Shown one piece after another: positions 1 to 6,251 of a stretch of DNA of 10,193 nucleotides. Source of the stretch: JAVBNO01 sp031551485 (GTDB taxonomy: Bacteria; Bacillota; Clostridia; Oscillospirales; Ruminococcaceae). The position numbers were made by a program, and so were the translations under genes. A model generated the notes under the pieces. The model saw nothing but the letters and a program-made list of their open reading frames with translations. It was not told the DNA's origin and ran no database searches. The stretch is from the NCBI GenBank assembly GCA_031551485.1, contig JAVBNO010000001.1, forward strand, positions 1 to 10,193. Reading direction: 5' to 3'. The stretch's first letter is position 1. Every line of letters starts with the position of its first letter.

Positions 1-362
1 AAATCCCCATCCTTAGGGCGAGGGCATAGGTGCACAGAAAACGTCCGGGCTATGGGGAAAACGGTTTTGGTTCTGATTTTGGGGTGCAAGCGATGCAGAA
101 GAACAAGCTTGATACCGATATCAATATAGAATTGGAGTAGACGTACAGTCGCTCCGGCAGGAATGCAGCATGTCGCTTAAGCCGCGACCGGCTCATACTT
201 TTTGGCGCAAAAAGTATGCAAAAACATTTCTTGGGGAAACCACATGGTTTCCCCCACCCCCATCCTTAGGGCGAGGACATAGGTACACAGGAAACGTCCG
301 GGCTATGGGGAAAACGGTTTTGGCTCTGCTTGTTGGGTGCTATCAGTGAAAAAGAGAAAAAG
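1..362. repeat. Left array of ~245-bp hairpin-rich intergenic repeat
   Basis: The last ~110 bp of one repeat unit (1-110) is followed by a nearly full unit (111 to about 362). The conserved word CATCCTTAGGGCG occurs at 8 and again at 261, a period of 253 bp. The block ends 6 bp before the stop codon of the GNAT gene. The same unit, in the same orientation, recurs at 9774-10193. Each unit carries perfect inverted repeats: an 11-bp stem at 194-204/208-218 with a GCG loop, and a 9-bp stem at 233-241/246-254 with an ACAT loop. A 5-bp GTCGC/GCGAC stem lies just before them. No convincing reading frame or transposase is present. It could be a non-autonomous mobile or palindromic repeat family, or a structured RNA; the sequence does not decide this. 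Confidence 0.85.
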
Positions 363-368
363 AGGCCA

Positions 369-1031
369 TTAGGCGTAGGTATCATCGGACAGGTAGGCGG
401 TGACATTGATGGCGAACTCCACTTGGGAAAGGGTTTTGGCCTTTTCTTTTGGGGGAAAGCGGCTGTCAAAAGCGGCCACGGCAGCGGCGTCTATACCGTC
501 GAAGACAGGGCTCATGCGGCAGACACCGCTGACGCCGTCCATGGCGCCGGGGCCAAGGGGCAAGATGAGGTGGGCGAAAGGATAGCGGTCATCCCCAAAA
601 GAAACACCAAAGGATTTGGCGCTCTGGAAACCCCGGTAGCAGTAATAGTGGGGGCTGCCCAGAATGACGATGGCTTTGTAGCCCATCTCTTTGCAAAGGG
701 CGGCGGTATGGCTGATGAGAGCTTTGCCCACCCCGCTGCGCTGGTAGCTTGGCAGCACACTTAGCGGGCCAAAGGTGGCCGTGGGGTGTGTAACGCCATC
801 TTCCCCAACAATGGAAGATCGGGTGTACATGATATTGCCGACAATTTTTCCATCGATTTCGGCGACAAAGTCAAGCGCGGGTATAAAGTCTTCGTGATCC
901 CGCAGAATGTGGGCCAGATAATGCTCGTCACAGCCGGGAACGTATAAGTTCCAAAAGGCCTCCCGGGTAAGCGCTTCGACGGCGGCGTAATCTTTTGGTT
1001 CCTCTTGCCTTAATTGTATTTGTATATTCAT
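369..1031 (-). CDS. GNAT-family N-acetyltransferase (YhbS-like)
   Basis: This is a 220-residue cytoplasmic acetyltransferase predicted to move an acetyl group from acetyl-CoA to an unknown amine. The acetyl-CoA-binding motif A is clear at residues 88-106, with the pyrophosphate loop Q97-R98-S99-G100-V101-G102. It is followed by the typical hydrophobic strand and a Gly-Ser-Pro-x-Tyr-Tyr-x-x-x-Gly-Phe segment (about 116-136) as in the YhbS/COG3153 type. The length is slightly above a minimal GNAT domain, leaving a C-terminal tail of about 60 residues without a recognised motif. The ATG at 1031 is preceded by AAGGA with 7-nt spacing. It is last in the minus-strand series, 168 bp after the antiporter stop, with a probable promoter of its own. 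The repeat array begins 6 bp past its stop. The substrate is not predictable; confidence is high for the family only. Confidence 0.9.
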   Translation of the reverse strand: MNIQIQLRQEEPKDYAAVEALTREAFWNLYVPGCDEHYLAHILRDHEDFIPALDFVAEIDGKIVGNIMYTRSSIVGEDGVTHPTATFGPLSVLPSYQRSGVGKALISHTAALCKEMGYKAIVILGSPHYYCYRGFQSAKSFGVSFGDDRYPFAHLILPLGPGAMDGVSGVCRMSPVFDGIDAAAVAAFDSRFPPKEKAKTLSQVEFAINVTAYLSDDTYA

Positions 1032-1111
1032 ATCATCATCCTTATGGTAAAATCAGCACCGGACATTTTTGCGTTTGAAGTCCAGGCGGTTTGACTTTTG
1101 CCGTTTTTACC

Positions 1112-1117
1112 ATTATA
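1112..1117 (-). promoter_or_regulatory. Probable -10 box for the GNAT gene
   Basis: The minus strand reads TATAAT here, 80 nt upstream of the ATG at 1031. The -35 region at 17-bp spacing is poor (TTTTAT), so the assignment rests on the consensus -10 and on the gap that separates this gene from the antiporter. The remaining intergenic stretch, 1032-1199, shows no clear terminator for the antiporter. Confidence 0.4.
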
Positions 1118-1199
1118 TATGATTCTTTACCCAAATAAAAGGGGACGGATGGGGCAGCGGGTTTTGCGCCGGCGGCCCATGTGTTTGGCATGTACAGCG

Positions 1200-2147
1200 T
1201 CAGCCCGCCAGTGTAATCAACCCCAAATAGGCCAGATAGCCACCGATGAGCAAAATGCCTTGCCAACGGTAGATTTTGCGACCGATGGCGGTGGGTACGA
1301 CAGCCAGCAACATCAGGACAAGCGCCACCGGCAAATCCACCTTGGCTGTGGCCGGCGAAACGACAAGGCGTCCGCCCGACACAAAGGCCCCCGTTGCCAG
1401 AATGAGGGTAGCGTCAATGATATTCGCCCCGATGATGTTGCCGATGGACAGGGCATTTTGCTTTTTGACAACGGCGGCAATGGAGGTGACGATTTCCGGC
1501 AGCGATGTGCCCACAGCCACGATCGTCAGCCCGACCAATGTTTCGGAGACGCCAAGGAATAACGCAATTTGGCAGGCGCTGTCTACAATGAGACTGGAAC
1601 CCCAGACAATGATTGCCGCGCCTACAAGGAATTTACCGATGTTCAGAGCAATCTCCCGGGGTGTGGTGGTCTTGCGCTCGTGGCGGTTTTTCCCCTGCCG
1701 CGCATATTTGATGTCGATGAGCACAGAGACGAGGAAAAAGAGGAGAAGGGCAGCCCCTTCCCAGGCCGAAATGGCGCCGTTACGGCAAAAAATCCAGAGG
1801 GCGGCTGTCGCCGCAATCATCATGCCACCTTTGGCGCCAAAAAGGCGGTCGTGAATTTTGTCGGGGATGAAGGCCGCCAACAACGCAAAGGCAATGCCTA
1901 AATTGGCAATCAGCGACCCCACCGCATTGCCCACCGACAAATCGTTTGAACCTTTAAGGATAGCGATGAGGGAGACAAAATACTCCGGCGCCGTGGTGGC
2001 AAAACTGACAACTGTGGCGCCGATCACCACCTTGGGGATACCGGTGACATCCGACATCCAGCCGGCGGCGTCCACAAACCAATCTCCGCCCTTGACAGTG
2101 AGCAGCGTGCCCACCCCAAACAAAAGAAGTGCCAACCAAATTTCCAT
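1200..2147 (-). CDS. CaCA-family cation antiporter, predicted Mn2+ exporter
   Basis: This is a 315-residue polytopic membrane protein of the Ca2+/cation antiporter (Na+/Ca2+ exchanger) superfamily. Both inverted alpha-repeats are visible. Repeat 1 has GATVVSFATTAPE at 43-55 and SVGNAVGS from 71. Repeat 2 has GTSLPE at 213-218 and SIGNIIGANIID at 234-245. The ion-coordinating Glu (55, 218) and Asn (74, 237) are present. The hydrophilic linker at about 147-168 (basic, QGKNRHERK) separates the two halves, as usual for about 10 membrane helices. Repeat 1 has TTAPE instead of the commoner TSLPE. The start was set at the second ATG (2147), because AGGAG lies 7 nt before it but only 1 nt before the ATG at 2153. 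An upstream in-frame ATG at 2213 would run through the leader and is rejected. The gene is preceded by its own promoter and a yybP-ykoY riboswitch. The family is certain; Mn2+ as substrate is inferred from that riboswitch. Confidence 0.93.
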   Translation of the reverse strand: MEIWLALLLFGVGTLLTVKGGDWFVDAAGWMSDVTGIPKVVIGATVVSFATTAPEYFVSLIAILKGSNDLSVGNAVGSLIANLGIAFALLAAFIPDKIHDRLFGAKGGMMIAATAALWIFCRNGAISAWEGAALLLFFLVSVLIDIKYARQGKNRHERKTTTPREIALNIGKFLVGAAIIVWGSSLIVDSACQIALFLGVSETLVGLTIVAVGTSLPEIVTSIAAVVKKQNALSIGNIIGANIIDATLILATGAFVSGGRLVVSPATAKVDLPVALVLMLLAVVPTAIGRKIYRWQGILLIGGYLAYLGLITLAG

Positions 2148-2169
2148 ATTCATGCTCCTTTTTTTATCC

Positions 2170-2196
2170 AAAAACCCGGGCAAAGGCAATACCGGG
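2170..2196 (-). terminator. Second terminator-like hairpin in the antiporter leader
   Basis: On the minus strand CCCGG (2192-2196) pairs with CCGGG (2175-2179) across a 12-nt loop and is followed by five T residues (2174-2170). It lies between the riboswitch terminator and the ribosome binding site (about 2154-2160). The stem is short but all G/C. It may be a backup terminator or a fortuitous structure. Confidence 0.35.
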
Positions 2197-2197
2197 C

Positions 2198-2240
2198 AAA
2201 AAAATAAGACCATGTATCGCTTTTAGGCCATACATGAGTC
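2198..2240 (-). terminator. Riboswitch expression-platform intrinsic terminator
   Basis: The minus-strand arm GACTCATGTAT (2240-2230) pairs with ATACATGGTC (2217-2208), giving 10 base pairs with one bulged T, followed by TTATTTTTTT (2207-2198). The 5' arm contains the 3' strand of aptamer helix P1 (2238-2233), so P1 and the terminator cannot form together. Ligand-stabilised P1 should therefore prevent termination, an ON switch. Confidence 0.85.
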
Positions 2241-2325
2241 TCGTCCTTTAATACAAGCCAGACCGAAATAGGTCAGTATGTTGACTTGTCACGCATTCAT
2301 CATATGCGCTGACTACTCCCTCACG
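2233..2325 (-). promoter_or_regulatory. yybP-ykoY (Mn2+-sensing) riboswitch aptamer
   Basis: The minus-strand RNA shows the hallmark parts in order. Helix P1 is CGUGAG (2325-2320) paired with CUCAUG (2238-2233). The 5' loop strand GGAGUAG follows P1 directly, and the 3' loop strand ACGAGA directly precedes its partner. Between them are a CGCAU/AUGCG hairpin, an ACAAG/CUUGU helix, the phrase GUCAACAUACUG, and a GACC/GGUC hairpin. GGAGUAG and GC(A/G)AGA-type strands facing each other above P1 match what is known of the yybP-ykoY family, where they form the Mn2+ site. The start of transcription should be about 15 nt upstream. The downstream gene is the CaCA antiporter at 2147, about 85 nt away. 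Confidence 0.92.
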
Positions 2326-2346
2326 GGTGTTTGATTGTTTCGCTCT

Positions 2347-2375
2347 ATCATAGCATGGGGCGAGTCGGAAAACAA
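2347..2375 (-). promoter_or_regulatory. Promoter of the riboswitch-antiporter transcript
   Basis: On the minus strand a -35 TTGTTT (2375-2370), a 17-bp spacer and an extended -10 TGC-TATGAT (hexamer 2352-2347) form a good housekeeping promoter. Initiation is expected near 2340, just before the aptamer. Confidence 0.75.
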
Positions 2376-2415
2376 CTTGTTTACAGATAATTGAGAAAAA
2401 ATAATCTCAAATTTA

Positions 2416-2455
2416 ACACAACAAAGGGATGGCCAAAGCCATCCCTTTGTTGTGT
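2416..2455 (-). terminator. Strong hairpin after azlD, probable operon terminator
   Basis: A perfect 18-bp stem (2416-2433 paired with 2438-2455, 4-nt loop) starts 15 nt after the azlD stop. On the minus strand it is followed by TTAAATTT, an imperfect U tract. It separates the flavin reductase-to-azlD gene series from the antiporter promoter. Termination in this direction is inferred from position and stem strength. Confidence 0.75.
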
Positions 2456-2470
2456 CGTAAACAGAAAACA

Positions 2471-2800
2471 TCAGATAAAGACGCACTGCACCAAAAACAT
2501 ATAGACAATGGTGCCGACCCCAATGCTTAACAGGGTGTTTTTGCGCCACAGGTGAAGTCCGACAACACAAGCCAGGGCAATGCCCTCGGGCAGGCCATAG
2601 GGCGGAGCGACAAGCGAGACGGACTTGAGGCAATAAATGACCAAAAAGCCGATGGCGGCATAGGGCAGCACTTGGCCCAGATAGCGGATATAGGCGGGGG
2701 CTTTATCGCTGTTGGGAAAAAGAAGGAAAGGCAAAAAGCGGGTGATCATTGTGGCCAGCGCCACCAACCCCACAGTGGCCAACGCTTGGGCATCGGTCAT
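2471..2800 (-). CDS. azlD: AzlD-family branched-chain amino acid transport subunit
   Basis: This is a 109-residue, very hydrophobic protein with about four membrane helices. It has the AzlD layout: an N-terminal helix ending in the family's TR-x-LPF-x-LF motif (ITRFLPFLLF), a central helix with YLGQVLPYAAIGFLVIYCL, and C-terminal helices with LHLWRKNTLLSIGVGTIVYM. AzlD works with the larger permease AzlC to export branched-chain amino acids and analogues. The start at 2800 has an ideal AAGGAGG with 7-nt spacing; a longer frame back to 2902 would overlap upp and is rejected. It begins 29 bp after upp ends, so the two are probably co-transcribed. No azlC is in the window, although AzlC/AzlD pairs are usually adjacent. 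Confidence 0.88.
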   Translation of the reverse strand: MTDAQALATVGLVALATMITRFLPFLLFPNSDKAPAYIRYLGQVLPYAAIGFLVIYCLKSVSLVAPPYGLPEGIALACVVGLHLWRKNTLLSIGVGTIVYMFLVQCVFI

Positions 2801-2829
2801 CGCTCTTCCTCCTTTTTCGTGATAAGCGT

Positions 2830-3471
2830 TTATTTTGTGCCGTAAATGCGGTCGCCAGCATCGCCAAGGCCGGGAACAATGTATTTGTGGTCGTTCAGGC
2901 ATTCATCCATGGCCGCACAGTACACCTGCACATCGGGATGGGCCTTGGTTAAGGCTTCCATGCCTTCGGGGGCGGCAATGATGCACATGAATTTAATGCT
3001 GGTGACCCCACGGGCTTTAATCTGATTGATGGCATCCACCGCCGAACCGCCGGTGGCCAGCATGGGGTCGAGTACGATGACATCGCGCTGGGCCACGTCG
3101 GAGGGCAGCTTGCAGTAATATTCCACCGGCATGCAGGTATCGGGGTCACGGTAAAGGCCGATGTGGCCCACTTTGGCGGCGGGCACCAGGGTCAGCACAC
3201 CGTCTACCATGCCCATGCCCGCCCGCAGGATAGGGACAAAGGCCATTTTACGCCCGGAGATGACTTTCGCTTTGGCCAGCGCCACAGGGGTTTCGATTTC
3301 CACCTCTTTTAAAGGCAGATCACGGGTGGCCTCAAAGCACATGAGCATTGTCACTTCGGAAATGAGCTCGCGGAATTCTTTGGAGCCGGTGTTTTTGTCC
3401 CGCAGCAGGGTGAGTTTATGCTGGATTAGGGGATGGTCAAAAATGTGGGGCGGATTTGCGAGTGTCGCCAT
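2830..3471 (-). CDS. upp: Uracil phosphoribosyltransferase
   Basis: This enzyme makes UMP and pyrophosphate from uracil and PRPP in the cytoplasmic pyrimidine salvage pathway. The protein has 213 residues, the usual family length. The N-terminal HPLIQHKLTLLRD block is at 13-25 and ILRAGMGMVDG at 81-91. The PRPP-binding loop DPMLATGGSA is at 135-144, and the uracil-binding C-terminal stretch GLGDAGDRIYGTK at 201-213. The ATG at 3471 has AAGGAGG 7 nt upstream. It lies 52 bp downstream of rpiB and 29 bp upstream of azlD. The linkage to rpiB is also seen in other Bacillota and fits shared ribose-5-phosphate/PRPP metabolism. No PyrR-type leader or other attenuator is visible before it. Confidence 0.97.
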   Translation of the reverse strand: MATLANPPHIFDHPLIQHKLTLLRDKNTGSKEFRELISEVTMLMCFEATRDLPLKEVEIETPVALAKAKVISGRKMAFVPILRAGMGMVDGVLTLVPAAKVGHIGLYRDPDTCMPVEYYCKLPSDVAQRDVIVLDPMLATGGSAVDAINQIKARGVTSIKFMCIIAAPEGMEALTKAHPDVQVYCAAMDECLNDHKYIVPGLGDAGDRIYGTK

Positions 3472-3523
3472 GGTGGGTCCTCCTTATATGATAATGAAAT
3501 ATAGATCGTATTCTTTGGCAGGG

Positions 3524-3976
3524 TTACCGGCCGATTTTGCCGTCCTGAATATCCATGATCAATTGGACGCGGTCGGCGTGGCGGCCCCCTTCAAAGGGGG
3601 TGGAGACAAAGACCTCCGCCAGTTCCACCGCCAGCCCCGGGCCAACCACACGGCCGCCCAGGCAAAGGACATTGGCATTGTTATGCAGGCGGGTAAATTT
3701 GGCGGAAAAATAATCGGAGCAGCAGGCGGCGCGAATGCCGGCTATTTTATTGGCGGCCATTGAAATGCCGATGCCGGTGCCGCAAAACAGAATGGCATAT
3801 TCATATTGGCCCGCCACCACACCCTTGCAGGGGGCAATGGCAGCCATGGGGTAGTCTTGTTTTTCCTCGGCGGAAAAGGTGCCCAGGTCTTCCACCGAGC
3901 GGCCGGTTTCCATTAAATAGGCTTTTACCGTCTCTTTCAGTTCATAACCGGCATGGTCACAGGAAAGGGCTATCAT
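3524..3976 (-). CDS. rpiB: Ribose-5-phosphate isomerase B
   Basis: This enzyme interconverts ribulose-5-phosphate and ribose-5-phosphate in the pentose phosphate pathway; the RpiB family also contains sugar-phosphate isomerases with related substrates. At 150 residues it is a normal family length. Visible family motifs are SCDHAGYELK (5-14), the catalytic cysteine loop FCGTGIGISMAANK (64-77, Cys65), the phosphate-binding RLHNNANVL (96-104), and GGRHADRV (130-137). The common HNDAN is HNNAN here, a mild variant. The ATG at 3976 is preceded by AAGGAGA at about 7 nt. It follows tsaB by 55 bp and precedes upp by 52 bp on the same strand, probably in one transcript. Confidence 0.95.
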   Translation of the reverse strand: MIALSCDHAGYELKETVKAYLMETGRSVEDLGTFSAEEKQDYPMAAIAPCKGVVAGQYEYAILFCGTGIGISMAANKIAGIRAACCSDYFSAKFTRLHNNANVLCLGGRVVGPGLAVELAEVFVSTPFEGGRHADRVQLIMDIQDGKIGR

Positions 3977-4031
3977 ATCGTTTTCTCCTTATTGCAATTT
4001 CAGTGTAAACAGTAATGCGGACAGGCGCGGT

Positions 4032-4835
4032 TTATCCTTGGGTCTCCAGGCGTTTTTGCCGTTCCCTTTCGGCCTGGGGAATGCGCAGGTAGACAGGGGC
4101 AAGGGCATCGGCCGGGGCTGCCAGCGCCTGCCATTTGGCGGCGGCGCACATGCCGACGGAGGAGGCCCGCTGGTGACGCAGATGGACGGGCGCCAAAAAG
4201 ACCCGGGGCGTATCCCCTTGCCCTTTTGGACTGTCGTCCGCGAAAAGCTTTGGCAGCTTGTCCCGGAAGTAATTATAGCACAACTCTGCCCCGTCGCCTA
4301 CCAAAACAAGCGACATGGCGGGGGCGGTGTGCATGGTGTCTATCAGCTTTTGGCCCAGGTCGTCCAGGGTGACGGCTTCGTCGTCCCAGATGCGGCGGGG
4401 ATATACGCCATCGCCGGCAAAAAGCCCGGTGTACACCTGGTTGCAGCGGGCATCCATCACCGGGCAGATGAGGCCGCGAAAGGCGGCCGCGTTGAAAGCG
4501 AGAGCCTTGAGGGTGGAGACGGGAGCGCAGGGCAGATTGAGGGCGGAGGCCATGCCTTTCACCGCCGCAATGCCAATGCGCAACCCGGTGAAAGAGCCGG
4601 GGCCGGCGGCCACGGCAAAGCCGCCCAATGCCTTGGGGGCGACGCCAGCCGTTTGCAGCAGCGCTTCTACCATGGGCATGAGGGTTTGGCTGTGGGTGAA
4701 GCCCACATTCAAAAAGTTTTCCCCCAGCAGTTTTAGGGAAGACAGGGGTTCTGGGGCTTTTTCATCCCAGCTGAAAAGGGCGGCGGAGGCGGCTGTGGCG
4801 GCGCTGTCAATGCTGAGCAGGTACAAAGGGTCCAT
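4032..4835 (-). CDS. tsaB: tRNA t6A37 biosynthesis protein TsaB
   Basis: TsaB is the non-catalytic partner of TsaD in the complex that adds threonylcarbamoyl to A37 of ANN-decoding tRNAs; it bridges TsaD and TsaE. The ASKHA-fold N-terminus (YLLSIDSAATAASAAL, 5-20), HSQTL (48-52), the family signature GPGSFTGLRIG (78-88) and PVMDARCNQVYTGLF all support this. At 267 residues it is somewhat longer than common TsaB proteins, with a low-conservation C-terminal part. It starts 9 bp after tsaE ends. The ATG at 4835 has GGGAG directly abutting it, which is too close for normal initiation. A TTG at codon 4 (4826) would have that GGGAG at 9-nt spacing and would give the usual short TsaB N-terminus. The usual neighbours rimI and tsaD do not follow; rpiB does. 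Confidence 0.93.
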   Translation of the reverse strand: MDPLYLLSIDSAATAASAALFSWDEKAPEPLSSLKLLGENFLNVGFTHSQTLMPMVEALLQTAGVAPKALGGFAVAAGPGSFTGLRIGIAAVKGMASALNLPCAPVSTLKALAFNAAAFRGLICPVMDARCNQVYTGLFAGDGVYPRRIWDDEAVTLDDLGQKLIDTMHTAPAMSLVLVGDGAELCYNYFRDKLPKLFADDSPKGQGDTPRVFLAPVHLRHQRASSVGMCAAAKWQALAAPADALAPVYLRIPQAERERQKRLETQG

Positions 4836-4844
4836 CTCCCATTT

Positions 4845-5327
4845 TTATGGATTGGGGGGCAGCGGACTTTGGGCCAACGCCTTTAGGATGCGGGGGTTAC
4901 CGGCCAGCGTAATGCGGCGGCAGTCGTCATCAAAGCCCGGTTCTTGCGGCCGGTCAAGGGTAATGGTGAGGGTGTGGGGGGGCAGGACATCGGGGGGTAG
5001 GTTTTCGCTCCATTCCACCGCAAGGATGCACTGTCCATCCAGATAGTCAAAAAAACCGGTGGAATACAAATCATCGAAACCGCTGATGCGGTACATGTCA
5101 AAGTGGCAGAGGGTTGCGTCGGCGCCCTTGTAAACATTGACGAGGGCAAAAGTGGGGCTGGCCACCGGTTCCGCAATGCCAAGCCCCTGGGCCAAAGCGG
5201 CGGTAAAATAGGTTTTACCCGCGCCCAAATCCCCCCGATAGGCCACCACATCCCCCGGCTGGAGGAGGGCGCCGATGCGGTGGGCAAGCGCCGCGGTTTG
5301 CTTTGGGGCGTGGCTGAGTATTTCCAT
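4845..5327 (-). CDS. tsaE: tRNA t6A37 biosynthesis ATPase TsaE
   Basis: TsaE is the P-loop ATPase that drives turnover of the TsaBDE complex in t6A37 tRNA modification. The 160-residue protein has Walker A GDLGAGKT (32-39), the switch-like SPTFALVNVY (57-66), HFDMYR (75-80) and the Walker B-like region CILAVEWSENL (100-110). All are characteristic of the family and close to its usual 150-160 residues. The ATG at 5327 has AGAGGG 7 nt upstream; in-frame extension to 5537 would run into the flavin reductase gene. It begins 25 bp after that gene and ends 9 bp before tsaB, consistent with translational coupling. The C-terminal tail is proline-rich and not conserved in the family as known. Confidence 0.95.
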   Translation of the reverse strand: MEILSHAPKQTAALAHRIGALLQPGDVVAYRGDLGAGKTYFTAALAQGLGIAEPVASPTFALVNVYKGADATLCHFDMYRISGFDDLYSTGFFDYLDGQCILAVEWSENLPPDVLPPHTLTITLDRPQEPGFDDDCRRITLAGNPRILKALAQSPLPPNP

Positions 5328-5352
5328 GGGTATTCCCTCTTTAATTTCGGCT

Positions 5353-5994
5353 TTACTTCTTTTTGGGTTCGCTGTAATGTCCGCGGGCATATGCCTGCTG
5401 CATGCGGCGGGCACGCACGTCGGGGGCGGCAACCGAGTAGCCGAAAAAGCCCAAATGCTCGCCCATGGCGTAGTAATCGCCGTGGGTATATCCCACCAGA
5501 TCCGCCCGCTCGAGGCAAAGGCGGTCGCTGTCGTCAAAGAGGGCTGTGTCAGCCTTTACGCCGACAATTTCGGCCACAAACATATCATGGGACCCCAAAG
5601 GCAGGACTTGTTTCACCTTGCAGGCCAGAATGACCGGGCTTTCGGCAATGCCGGGGGCATGGGCCAGTTCCTGCAGGGGGCAGGGCGTTAGGCCCAGATG
5701 GGCAAATTTATCGACTTCGCGCCCCGAGCGAACGCCGCAAAAATCCATGGCCTCGCACAAGCTGCGACTGACCAGATTGACCGCAAATTCGCCGGTGGCC
5801 TTGATGATGTCATAGGACAAGCGGCTGGGCCGGATTGAAATGGAAAGCATAGGGGGTTCGGAGCAGACGGTGCCCACCCAGGCCAGGGTGATGATGTTGG
5901 GTTTGGCGTCGGAGGCGGCGTCGCAGCAGCTGATCATTACCGCCGGGACAGGAGACAGCAGGGTGCTGGGGTTCAACTCTTTTTGGGTCGGCAT
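5353..5994 (-). CDS. Flavin reductase-like (flavoredoxin-type) FMN-binding protein
   Basis: This is a 213-residue cytoplasmic protein with the flavin reductase-like split-barrel domain (DIM6/NTAB/flavoredoxin type). It probably binds FMN and carries electrons or reduces flavin; its partner is unknown. The FMN-contact region is recognisable from PNIITLAWVGTVCSEPPML (32-50) through SISIRPSRLSYDII. It is followed by GEFAVNL (68-74), DFCGVRSGREVDKF (84-97) and GSHDMFVAEIVGV (134-146). The tail is basic and ends in KKK. The ATG at 5994 has AAGAGGTG at 8 nt. It is the first gene of a six-gene minus-strand series whose following gaps are 25, 9, 55, 52 and 29 bp. No convincing promoter was found in the 300 bp before it, which is filled with structured repeats. 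A link to t6A synthesis is not implied. Confidence 0.88.
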   Translation of the reverse strand: MPTQKELNPSTLLSPVPAVMISCCDAASDAKPNIITLAWVGTVCSEPPMLSISIRPSRLSYDIIKATGEFAVNLVSRSLCEAMDFCGVRSGREVDKFAHLGLTPCPLQELAHAPGIAESPVILACKVKQVLPLGSHDMFVAEIVGVKADTALFDDSDRLCLERADLVGYTHGDYYAMGEHLGFFGYSVAAPDVRARRMQQAYARGHYSEPKKK

Positions 5995-6029
5995 ATCAAA
6001 TTCACCTCTTGGCTATTGATCGATTCATT

Positions 6030-6140
6030 GGGGCTGGGGACGACGTGAGCATAAAGCAGGACATGCATCCTGGTGATTGGTGGCGGCGTCTTATTGTGCC
6101 CGCAGGGGTCTGGAGAAAAGTGACCTGCTGGCCTTCACGG
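6030..6140. repeat. Imperfect direct repeat, copy A
   Basis: This ~110-bp stretch aligns by eye, with small gaps, to 6246-6355 (copy B). Both begin with GGGGCTGGGGACG, share GCATCCTG in the middle and GGGGTCTG, and include an identical 20-nt block (6117-6136 and 6332-6351). Copy B includes the last ~49 bp of the DUF4180 gene. Copy A read on the minus strand therefore encodes the same REGQQVTF peptide, without the rest of the gene. It is either a duplicated gene tail or a repeat family shared by both sites. Confidence 0.7.
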
Positions 6141-6141
6141 G

Positions 6142-6251
6142 GGCGCATGTCACTTTTGCGAAAGTGACGACGTTCGCACCGGGTGCGAACAGATGCGCCT
6201 TTTAAGGGGGACTTTGTCCCCCTTAAAGTATCCCCCTACTCTCCGAGGGGG
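6142..6251. other. Multi-hairpin structured element with a three-way junction
   Basis: A 7-bp closing stem (6142-6148 with 6193-6199) encloses two hairpins. One is an 8-bp stem 6149-6156/6161-6168 with a TGCG loop. The other is a 9-bp stem 6172-6180/6182-6190. Together they form a compact three-way junction. It is followed directly by a perfect 12-bp stem (6201-6212/6216-6227, TTT loop) and a 6-bp all-G/C-rich stem (6232-6237/6246-6251). None has a proper U tract in either direction. No gene is seen between 5995 and 6306. It could be a structured RNA, a palindromic repeat element, or part of a larger dispersed repeat. Confidence 0.75.

Noticed and set aside
1044..1113. 9-bp inverted repeat ATGGTAAAA/TTTTACCAT around the GNAT leader, suggesting a structured leader
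   Set aside because: The upstream arm overlaps the end of the -10 box and would be largely absent from the transcript, so it cannot close an RNA stem. A DNA operator is possible but unsupported.
2801..2902. 34-codon N-terminal extension of azlD overlapping upp
   Set aside because: The extension is hydrophilic, overlaps the conserved upp C-terminus, and the ATG at 2800 has an ideal ribosome binding site.
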